Assembly (NCBI GenBank): GCA_964606695.1
Contig: CAZSHG010000039.1
Location: 1-24,300 of the forward strand
Source of the DNA: CAZSHG01 sp964606695 [NCBI: uncultured bacterium]
GTDB taxonomy: Bacteria; UBP14; UBA6098
Direction of reading: 5' to 3'
DNA length: 24,300 nucleotides
Shown: positions 1 through 7,724 of the stretch, one piece after another
How the letters are laid out: each line of letters starts with the position of its first letter
Numbering within the stretch: position 1 is the first letter of the stretch
Program-made: the position numbers and the translations under genes
The notes under the pieces: model-generated
What the model was told of the DNA's origin: nothing
The model's input: only the letters and a program-made list of their open reading frames with translations
Databases searched by the model: none

Positions 1-3000
1 CAGCGACAACCTATGTGCTCGGCTACGATGTCATAGACTTCATCTGGCCGCCGAGTTTCTTTGTTGCAGGTATGCCCGCGCCGTTGATTAACGGAACGGT
101 TCAGGACGTCTGGATCGAAGGGCTTTTACCCGGGACGGAGTATTGGGCGGCTATGGTCACCCAGGACGAGGTCCCGAACGAATCCGGGGTATCGAATATG
201 GTTAACTTCACGACCCCGGAGATGCCGGATACCATTCCGCCGGCGGCATTCGAAATCGATACGATGGAAGCGCGCGAGGTTTCCTGGAATAGCTTTACAA
301 TATACTGGGATTCCCCGGGCGACGACGGCAACGTAGGAACCGCCGATCATTACGAATTCCGCTGGTCGGCTTTGGCTTTCACCGAGGCAGAATTCGGCGC
401 TCAGGCGTTGATTACAGAGGGTGTTCCCGACCCGTTGGTTGCCGGAACGCCACAGACTCTTACCGTCGATGGTTTAACTCCAGAAACGGACTATTGGATT
501 GCCGGCAAAGCCTGGGATGACGAAGGTCTGGACGGCCCGGTATCGAATATACTACACATTACAACGCACGAATTCGAGGACGATATTCCGCCGAATGTAA
601 TCCTCGACCTTACATGCGGAGACCTGGACGCGCACGCCATCGAACTGGTATTTACTGCACCCGGCGACGACGGCGGAACCGGCGAAGTCGGAGTTGGATA
701 TGAAATCAGATATAAGCCGGATACGGATTTCGATCCTATTGATTATATTTTCGTTCCGGTGTATGATACGATTGCTCCTCAACCCGCCGGAACCGAGATC
801 CACACTTATATCAGTGGACTGGATAGTGGCAGGGAGTATTTCTTCACGGTCAGACCCCTCGATGACGACGGCCCCAATGGCGATCCGTCTCCAACTGCCG
901 GTTGCTGGACTCTCGGTGTCATTAACGAAATCCCCGACCTCACCATGTTCGAGGATGATCCAGATACGGCTTTACCCGATCTTTCCAGCGTCTTCAATCC
1001 GCCTTCAGGATTGACCTATGATGTCGAATCGACCGAGGATGGAATAATCGCGACTCTGGTCGATTCGGAATACGTCAACATCAGCCTGCAGGAAAATTAC
1101 CACGGGGAGGGCTGGGTTATTATCTCGGCAACCGACGGCGAGGACGTGCTTGTGGATTCCGTTTACGTTACTGTGATTTCCGTGAACGATCCTCCCGAGT
1201 TCATTACTTTCCCGGACGACACTCTAATCCTCGACGGTTTCCCGTGGAATTACATGGCGGTTGCCGAAGACGCCGACGGCGACGTCGTATATTATGAACT
1301 TCATAGTGGCCCAATCGGCATGGGGGTCGATATCAGCGGGTATGCATCATGGTTACCGATCGATATCGAAGGAACTTATATCGTCCAGATCGCGGCTTAT
1401 GACGAGATGGATACGACCCTTCAGGTTTTCAACGTTGTGGTAATCAAAACCACACATCCGGTATTCGTTCCCCAGAACCTGGTCGCACTCGATGGTTTCC
1501 TCGGATGTATTCCTCTGATGTGGGAAGCTCCACCTTCAGTGATGACTGGACTCCCGGTGAACCTCTCGCATTACGCGGTTTACAGAAGCGAATTCTTCGA
1601 TGTCGGTTATGAGGTTATCGCCGATTCAGTGCCGTATAATAGTTACGCCGATAATCTCGTTGAACCGGGAAGATTGTATTTCTACAAGGTTCAGGCTGTT
1701 TATAAGGATCCCGATTTCAATAGCGGCTTCTCCAATATTGACGGCGGGGCCTCGTTAGCTGGTAATCTATTATACAGTAATTACTTCACCGGTGATGTTC
1801 CCGTTCTCGATGGCAACGTGAATGAGACGGTCTGGTTCCAGTCGATTCGAGCGGAACTGGCGGCGGATGCCCAGATTCTCCTGATGAACAACCTGAACAC
1901 TCTTTATATCGGCATAGACGCACTGATGACCCTGTATGAAGGCTATACCTTCCGTTTCTTCTTTGACGACGATTATTCCAGAACCTGGGACGACGCCGAT
2001 AGCTCGACGGAGGGATATTACGAAGTTTCCTATGATCCGGGAGGGATATCCGACGTCTGGTTCTATCCTATTGGCGAAGATTCTGCGGAAGCGGAACGTG
2101 TTTCCATTGGCTGTGTGGCGGACTTTGAACCGATTGCCCCGGGCTATTTCAGTATCGAAATGTTCGTCGATATGACTGTTCCCGAGGAATTCCTCGCCCT
2201 TCCATCGGATACTATCGGGGTTGGATATCAGATTCTCAATGAGGTCGGCGATACCGTTTTCGAATGGCCTATCGGGGCAGATCTGTTAGAACCCGATGAA
2301 TTTGGAACCATGCTTCTCGGCGCACCGGGCGGTATCCCCGAACTGACAATATCGCCTCCAATTTTATCCGTAGAACTCGAAGAGGCCTGGGAAACCGAAG
2401 CCAATGTGAATATTCAAAACCACGGCACCGGAACCGCGGTGTGGTATCTTACCGAAGAAGCCGATTGGCTTGAAATGTCAGATGATTGGGGAATTGTTCC
2501 GCCGGGAGCAACGCGGACAATAATCGCTTATTTCGAAGCCGGGACACTCGAAGTCGGAACTTACGAAACGGATATAGAATTCACGACTAACGACCCCGTT
2601 TCCCCTGACAGGACTCTTCCTGTGGAATTTGAGATTACCCCCGAAGTCCCAGCCCATTACCTGCACGTCTATCCGCCCGAGGAAACAATCGCCAATCCGG
2701 CTGAACTCATACAGGTGCCGATTTACCTCGGAAATACTTACACCAACGAGATTACAAACATAGATTTCACAGTGAAAGCTGACGACGATTTCCTCTCGCC
2801 GCTGAACGTTACCAGGGGCTCCGGTTTACCGACGGGATGGACGCTTATAATAAGGAATATCGCCCCGGATAGGGTGTTGGTTAGATTAGTGGGTGCGACG
2901 CCGTTAACGGGACCGTGCGAAATTATTAAGGTGCATTACGCGGTGAACGCCGAAGTATTGTTGGGTCGAAGCTGTCGAATAGAAGTGGACGAGTTGCTGT

Positions 3001-4577
3001 TCAATTACGGCATGGATTTCCTACCGATACCCGTTGCCGACGCCGGGCTATTTATTGTCGGCGGAGACCTGCGTTATTTCTGGTATGGAATGCTCCGTTA
3101 CTATGATACAGGCTGGGTTAAACAGGACTCGTTGAGATTGGGCTTACTTGATGCCGCCACTGGCGACTACGACCGCGGCATCGATGTCCTTGATACGCCG
3201 CCCTGGTTTGGGTATTCGGATGCCTGGTTCCTCAGCGATGATTGGAAGAAACTTGGGACGGACATCCGGCCGACCGGTTCTCTGGTTCAATGGTATGCAT
3301 ACTTTGCAAGCGACGGCTACCTTAAATGGAATCCCCGGCAAATGTGGAAGGGATTCATGATAAACGACTGGATCGATATGACCGTCGATTCGATGGTCGA
3401 GATTCCGCCGGACGGGCCTATCAAGATTACCTTCGACGGCAGACCGGGCATGTATGAATGGGAAATCGACCTGGCTCGCGGATGGAATCTACTCAGCGCG
3501 CCGGTTACTATGCCCTCAATGTCGGTCTCGTCCCTGTTCCCGGAGGCGATAAGCGTTTGGGGATGGAATAATTCCCTTCAGGAATATCAGATGATAACCG
3601 AAGTCCAATCCGGGAAAGCCTTCTGGGTTCTGTCTTTCATAGATACAAGCTATGTAAGGTTCGGCAATCCGCTTTACAATTTCGACCGAAGTCTACCCGT
3701 TGGTTGGATAATGATGGGAAGTCCGGCACACAGGACATACCTGTCGGATCAGACGATAACTCCGGCGGATGCATTCATGCTTGGGACTTTCTTCTATTAC
3801 GAAACGGAGGGAATCGCCCGCTATGAAGCTACGGATGAGTTCGTTCCCGGGCGTGGTCAATGGATATTCAACGAAAGACCGTCCAACGCGAGGATTACGA
3901 GTATATATCTGCCCAAAGAAGCGATCGGCGATGAAATCGAGCCGGTTGTTTCGGGTTGTCTATTCTTTGCGGACGAAACGGGGAACAGGGTCGAATTCGA
4001 TATGATCGAAAACCCGCTTAGCAAACCGATGCCTCCTGTAATACCAGGCACAATGGACAGGATATATCTGGACGGCGATATGCCGCTCCTCGATAGTGAA
4101 ATCGAACCGGCAAAATTCGGCGAATGGACGGGCGTTATCTCGATTACAAAAGCCAGAAGTATCGAGTGGACAACCGAGGGTAAAGGAATATTCGAGTTAA
4201 CAATCGACAAGAATATATACGATATGTCGGAAAGCGAAGGATTCGAGTTGCAACCCGGAACGTATTCCTTCAAGGTTACGGTCGATAGGAACTTGCCTGA
4301 CAAGCTAACTCTCTACTCCAACGCGCCGAACCCGTTTAATGCCGCTACTGAAATCAGATTCTCAATCCCCGAAGATAGCGATATTTCTCTCGATATATAC
4401 GATATTACCGGAAGAAGCGTCTGCAATCTCTTCAACGATAAGGCTATGGCGGGTTATCATAGCGTCGTCTGGAACGGCCGATCCGATAACGATCGCGAAT
4501 TGCCCAGCGGTGTTTATTTCGCCGTGTTGAAATCCGGTAGAACAAGCGCCAAGCAGAAGCTACTGATGATCAAGTAG
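1..4577 (+). CDS. Large secreted multidomain protein with T9SS sorting tail (5' end outside window)
   Basis: The frame is open from base 3 with no stop, so the true start lies left of the window; the GTG at 15 is only an internal Val codon. About 1,524 residues are visible. Approximate domains by base: fibronectin type III-like units at 3-230, 233-570, 580-910 and 1460-1760 (PGDDG loops, L-x-PGTEYW-type motifs); cadherin/Ig-like stretches at 920-1450; a CBM9-like beta-sandwich at 1780-2320 (DGNVNETVW); a BACON/Ig-like unit at 2335-2640 ending in TTNDP; and a cohesin-like unit at 2650-3060. A region containing GWNLLSAPV follows. The end is a T9SS type A (FlgD-Ig-like) domain with APNPFN, IYDITG and LPSGVYFAVLKSG. 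Inference: a cell-surface or released adhesion or carbohydrate-contact protein. No catalytic motif was recognised. The domain names for the middle part are fold-level guesses; the Fn3 and sorting-domain calls are firmer. The TAG stop is followed by a terminator. Confidence 0.85.
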   Translation, partial: ATTYVLGYDVIDFIWPPSFFVAGMPAPLINGTVQDVWIEGLLPGTEYWAAMVTQDEVPNESGVSNMVNFTTPEMPDTIPPAAFEIDTMEAREVSWNSFTIYWDSPGDDGNVGTADHYEFRWSALAFTEAEFGAQALITEGVPDPLVAGTPQTLTVDGLTPETDYWIAGKAWDDEGLDGPVSNILHITTHEFEDDIPPNVILDLTCGDLDAHAIELVFTAPGDDGGTGEVGVGYEIRYKPDTDFDPIDYIFVPVYDTIAPQPAGTEIHTYISGLDSGREYFFTVRPLDDDGPNGDPSPTAGCWTLGVINEIPDLTMFEDDPDTALPDLSSVFNPPSGLTYDVESTEDGIIATLVDSEYVNISLQENYHGEGWVIISATDGEDVLVDSVYVTVISVNDPPEFITFPDDTLILDGFPWNYMAVAEDADGDVVYYELHSGPIGMGVDISGYASWLPIDIEGTYIVQIAAYDEMDTTLQVFNVVVIKTTHPVFVPQNLVALDGFLGCIPLMWEAPPSVMTGLPVNLSHYAVYRSEFFDVGYEVIADSVPYNSYADNLVEPGRLYFYKVQAVYKDPDFNSGFSNIDGGASLAGNLLYSNYFTGDVPVLDGNVNETVWFQSIRAELAADAQILLMNNLNTLYIGIDALMTLYEGYTFRFFFDDDYSRTWDDADSSTEGYYEVSYDPGGISDVWFYPIGEDSAEAERVSIGCVADFEPIAPGYFSIEMFVDMTVPEEFLALPSDTIGVGYQILNEVGDTVFEWPIGADLLEPDEFGTMLLGAPGGIPELTISPPILSVELEEAWETEANVNIQNHGTGTAVWYLTEEADWLEMSDDWGIVPPGATRTIIAYFEAGTLEVGTYETDIEFTTNDPVSPDRTLPVEFEITPEVPAHYLHVYPPEETIANPAELIQVPIYLGNTYTNEITNIDFTVKADDDFLSPLNVTRGSGLPTGWTLIIRNIAPDRVLVRLVGATPLTGPCEIIKVHYAVNAEVLLGRSCRIEVDELLFNYGMDFLPIPVADAGLFIVGGDLRYFWYGMLRYYDTGWVKQDSLRLGLLDAATGDYDRGIDVLDTPPWFGYSDAWFLSDDWKKLGTDIRPTGSLVQWYAYFASDGYLKWNPRQMWKGFMINDWIDMTVDSMVEIPPDGPIKITFDGRPGMYEWEIDLARGWNLLSAPVTMPSMSVSSLFPEAISVWGWNNSLQEYQMITEVQSGKAFWVLSFIDTSYVRFGNPLYNFDRSLPVGWIMMGSPAHRTYLSDQTITPADAFMLGTFFYYETEGIARYEATDEFVPGRGQWIFNERPSNARITSIYLPKEAIGDEIEPVVSGCLFFADETGNRVEFDMIENPLSKPMPPVIPGTMDRIYLDGDMPLLDSEIEPAKFGEWTGVISITKARSIEWTTEGKGIFELTIDKNIYDMSESEGFELQPGTYSFKVTVDRNLPDKLTLYSNAPNPFNAATEIRFSIPEDSDISLDIYDITGRSVCNLFNDKAMAGYHSVVWNGRSDNDRELPSGVYFAVLKSGRTSAKQKLLMIK

Positions 4578-4601
4578 CTTTGATGACACACATCCCGAAC
4601 A

Positions 4602-4631
4602 AACGCCCCCGCCGAAATGGGGGCGTTTTTT
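4602..4631 (+). terminator. Rho-independent terminator after the large secreted protein
   Basis: A perfect 9-bp stem, AACGCCCCC (4602-4610) with GGGGGCGTT (4619-4627), has an 8-base loop and is followed by T to 4631 (T6 at 4626-4631). It sits 24 bases after the TAG at 4575-4577. It also lies only 4 bases before the ATG of the next gene on the same strand, so it occupies that gene's ribosome-binding region. Confidence 0.85.
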
Positions 4632-4635
4632 AAAC

Positions 4636-6309
4636 ATGAAGACGGCTTATCTTACGATCCTGTTGACTTTTTTCGTGGCTTTCGCCATGACTCCGGTTCA
4701 GATTATCGAACCTGGACCGTTGGGTGAAAAAAATATCCGGGAGATCGCAGAAAACACTCCCCTCGAACTAATCGCCGATTCGATTTCCGTGTTTTATAAA
4801 AGAAACGGTTATCCCATTGCCGACGTGAAGGTCGGTATCGACAGCCTTTCGGAAAGCGACATTACAGCGAAGATACGAGTAAATTCCGGCCCGATTAGTT
4901 CGGTTGAGGAATATCATATTATGGGATTTCCGCTCGATTTACCACGATTGGAAATAGCTGTGGATAAGCCCTTTACGGAATGGAAACTCGCAAGGGATAT
5001 GGAAAAATTAGTCCAAAAGCTCGAGGACGGCGGGTTTCCTTTTGCGTCGGTGAATATTGAATCGCTGGCCATAGGTCCAGTTCAGACGGATGAAGTTCCG
5101 GTAAGGGTAGAATTAAAAGTGGATGCGGGCGAATCCGTTCAGATAAATCAGGTTGTTATCCCGGAAAAATCCAAAACCAAACCTTATGTTGTTGAAAGGT
5201 TGATGTTGCTCGATCTGCCGGAAGAATATTCTCAAACACGTATAAATAAGGGCGTCGATAGGATAGAGGATACCGGTTGGCTTTCCACGTCGGGCGAACC
5301 GCGATTGTTACTCGATGAGACGGGATTCTGGTTGTTAAAGGTGCCGGTTGTCGAAGGTCGGTCGGTCACGATGAACGGAGTCCTTGGCTATACACCCTCC
5401 GGCGATGGAAAAGGCGTAACAGGGCATTTCGATGCGGAATTCAACAATATCCGGGGGACTGCAAGGTCGCTATCATTTGCCTGGGATCAGGTGGCATCGG
5501 AAAAAATGGAAATCGAAGCGTCATACACCGAACCGTGGCTTTTAAACGGCCCGGGCGACGTAATCCTATCCGGAAGATATTACGCGGTCGATTCCACATA
5601 TACGGAACGGGAATCAGGCCTCGATTATTCTCTGCCGATAAGTTTTAAACTGAGCATCACAAACGGCATATCCATACGCGCGGTGGATCCCGACTCGATT
5701 GGACAAAACGTCCTGAATATACCTACTTCGAGGGAATATTCGTTAAAAACCGCCGCGAAATGGAAAGGTTTACGCCCGAGGTTAAATCCTCGTGAAGGCT
5801 ACCATGCAAAGCTCGAATTGAAAGGGTCGTATATCGAAAGAAGCGGCCCTGCAGACCTGTTTGAAACCCTCGACCAATACGAACCTATTTTTAGAACCGA
5901 AATAGATTTCGAGACGGCGAGGGAAATTCTCAAACGGCAGGTAATTGACGTCTCGGTTTCCGGCAGAAGCGCTTTATCCAACGGGCCGTTGCCGCTGTCG
6001 GATCGATACTATTTGGGCGGTTTGGGGAGTTTACGTGGCTATCGTGAAGAACAATTCTCAGCCGAACATATCGGATGGGCAAACGTAGAGTGGCGCGCAT
6101 TACTTAGTTCAGAAGCACATGCCTATCTATTTTTTGACACAGGATTAATACGACCGTCTGGCGAAAACGAGGAAATTAAATTCGGCTATGGAATCGGATT
6201 GCGATTGAATACCGCTATCGGTATGTGGGATGTATCATACGGATTGGGGGAGGGAGACGCGTTGACGGGCGGATATATCCACGTGGGACTCAAAACCGGT
6301 TTTGAATGA
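4636..6309 (+). CDS. Omp85-family outer-membrane protein (BamA/TamA-like)
   Basis: 557 residues. The N-terminus (MKTAYLTILLTFFVAFA) is a signal peptide. Residues about 30-240 look like two or three POTRA-type units of alternating helix and strand (for example RNGYPIADVKV and DGGFPFASVNI). Residues about 245-557 read as amphipathic beta strands of a barrel. The family hallmark is L466-R467-G468-Y469 within GGLGSLRGY, matching the conserved (V/L)RG(F/Y) motif of Omp85 barrels. The C-terminus (HVGLKTGFE) is close to a beta-signal but ends in Glu after Phe. At 557 residues it is shorter than a usual five-POTRA BamA of about 800, so a TamA-like or accessory Omp85 role in outer-membrane insertion or secretion is more likely than the essential BamA. 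The start is fixed by the signal peptide, yet the only G-rich stretch upstream is the 3' arm of the preceding terminator. The stop directly abuts the stop of the convergent neighbour. Confidence 0.85.
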   Translation: MKTAYLTILLTFFVAFAMTPVQIIEPGPLGEKNIREIAENTPLELIADSISVFYKRNGYPIADVKVGIDSLSESDITAKIRVNSGPISSVEEYHIMGFPLDLPRLEIAVDKPFTEWKLARDMEKLVQKLEDGGFPFASVNIESLAIGPVQTDEVPVRVELKVDAGESVQINQVVIPEKSKTKPYVVERLMLLDLPEEYSQTRINKGVDRIEDTGWLSTSGEPRLLLDETGFWLLKVPVVEGRSVTMNGVLGYTPSGDGKGVTGHFDAEFNNIRGTARSLSFAWDQVASEKMEIEASYTEPWLLNGPGDVILSGRYYAVDSTYTERESGLDYSLPISFKLSITNGISIRAVDPDSIGQNVLNIPTSREYSLKTAAKWKGLRPRLNPREGYHAKLELKGSYIERSGPADLFETLDQYEPIFRTEIDFETAREILKRQVIDVSVSGRSALSNGPLPLSDRYYLGGLGSLRGYREEQFSAEHIGWANVEWRALLSSEAHAYLFFDTGLIRPSGENEEIKFGYGIGLRLNTAIGMWDVSYGLGEGDALTGGYIHVGLKTGFE

Positions 6310-7707
6310 TTAATTCAGCTCGATCGATTCGCCTTCCTGGGGAACGGTAACTTCTAAGGCGGGATTCATCTTGCGGACCGCGTTGGCAAAGACTAAAGAT
6401 TGCTCCTCCTCGCCGTGAACGATAAATACTCTTTTTAGATTGGGGCCGCATCCTCTGATGTATTCGAGAAGTTCATCCCTGTCGGCATGGGCGCTGAAAG
6501 CGTCAATAGCGACCACGTCGGCTTCGAGATTGTATTCCTCGCCGAAAACTTTGACGCGCTTCTCGCGTTCGACGATTCGCCTGCCCAATGTGTTCTCCGC
6601 CATGTAACCGACTACAAGAATGGTGTTGCGGTTGTCCTCGATGTTGTTTTTAAGGTGATGAAGAATGCGTCCCGCCTCGCACATCCCGGAGGCGGAGATG
6701 ATTATCATGGAATTGTCCATGTAGTTCAATTGTTTGGAATCCTCCACACTTCGAACATACTGCACCCGCCCAAAACCGAAAGGATCTTCATATTTGCGGA
6801 TCATAACCTGAGCTTCGTCATCTAGATATTGAAGGTTGCGCCTGAATACCTGAGTTACATTGATAGCCAGTGGTGAGTCGATGAAGATAGGTATATTGGG
6901 AATACGTTTCTCATTGTGTAGTTCGTGCAGGTGGTAAATTATCTCCTGTGTTCGTTCCATAGCGAAACTCGGGACTATTATTTTGCCGCCGCGTTCGACC
7001 GTTTTATTGATAGCTTTCTCTAAATCGCCTTTCGCGTTTTCGATTGGATCGTGTTTCCTGTTACCATAAGTTGATTCGATTATCAAGGTATCGCAACCGG
7101 TAATCTGTTTTGGATCGAGAAGAAGGGGGAGGTTTTTTCGTCCGAGATCGACTGCGTAACAAACTCTGTGTTTCGCTCCTTTTTCAGAAATTTCTAATTC
7201 GGTTATAGCACTTCCGAGGATATGCCCGGCGTCTCGGAATATCGCCTTGATATTTTTCGTAACGCCGAACCAATGAGAATAGGGACGCGGAACGAACCGA
7301 TGTATCGTGTCCAGGGCATCGGCCATAGTATAAGTGGCCTCGATTAAATCCAACCCTTTCTTTTCACGCCTTCGGTTCAAGTATTCTACGTCTTTTTCCT
7401 GAATATACGCGGAATCCGCGAGCATATACGCGCAGAGATCATCCGTGGGTTTTGTCGTGTAAATCGGCCCCTCATAGCCGTTTCTGACAAGGCTGGGCAA
7501 ATTGCCGGAATGGTCTATATGTGCGTGCCCGAGGATTACCGAGTCGATTCCGACGGGATCAAATGGTAGTTTGCGGTTCTTCCGGTTGGCCTCTTCGCGG
7601 TGTCCCTGAAAAAGCCCGCAGTCCAGTAGAAGTCTTTCGCTGTTGGTTTCGATGATATGTTTGGAGCCTGTAACCTGTCTTGTTCCGCCGTGAAATGTGA
7701 TGCGCAT
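6310..7707 (-). CDS. Beta-CASP metallo-beta-lactamase RNA-processing nuclease
   Basis: 465 residues, typical of stand-alone bacterial beta-CASP nucleases of the CPSF73/TTHA0252 type. Metal ligands are visible: HxHxDH at H61-A-H63-I-D65-H66, motif 3 at H162 (GHILGS) and motif 4 at D187 (VDLGR). Beta-CASP motif A is E211 in ESTYG, motif B is H407 in SAHAD and motif C is H431 in IVHGE. The family acts as zinc-dependent endo- or 5'-exonucleases on RNA in the cytoplasm; the RNA substrate here is unknown. There is no signal peptide, unlike the two proteases upstream. It is the last gene of a three-gene operon, 17 bases after the carboxypeptidase. An AGGAAGG ribosome-binding site overlaps that gene's TAG, with a long spacing of about 12 bases. 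Its TAA (6310-6312) abuts the TGA of the convergent Omp85 gene. Confidence 0.93.
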   Translation of the reverse strand: MRITFHGGTRQVTGSKHIIETNSERLLLDCGLFQGHREEANRKNRKLPFDPVGIDSVILGHAHIDHSGNLPSLVRNGYEGPIYTTKPTDDLCAYMLADSAYIQEKDVEYLNRRREKKGLDLIEATYTMADALDTIHRFVPRPYSHWFGVTKNIKAIFRDAGHILGSAITELEISEKGAKHRVCYAVDLGRKNLPLLLDPKQITGCDTLIIESTYGNRKHDPIENAKGDLEKAINKTVERGGKIIVPSFAMERTQEIIYHLHELHNEKRIPNIPIFIDSPLAINVTQVFRRNLQYLDDEAQVMIRKYEDPFGFGRVQYVRSVEDSKQLNYMDNSMIIISASGMCEAGRILHHLKNNIEDNRNTILVVGYMAENTLGRRIVEREKRVKVFGEEYNLEADVVAIDAFSAHADRDELLEYIRGCGPNLKRVFIVHGEEEQSLVFANAVRKMNPALEVTVPQEGESIELN

Positions 7708-7724
7708 TTGCCGAAATTTCCTTC

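Noticed and set aside
4636-6309. Calling the Omp85 gene bamA
   Set aside because: At 557 residues with two or three POTRA-like units it is short for BamA, and the usual neighbours (OmpH/Skp, lpxD, rseP) are absent.
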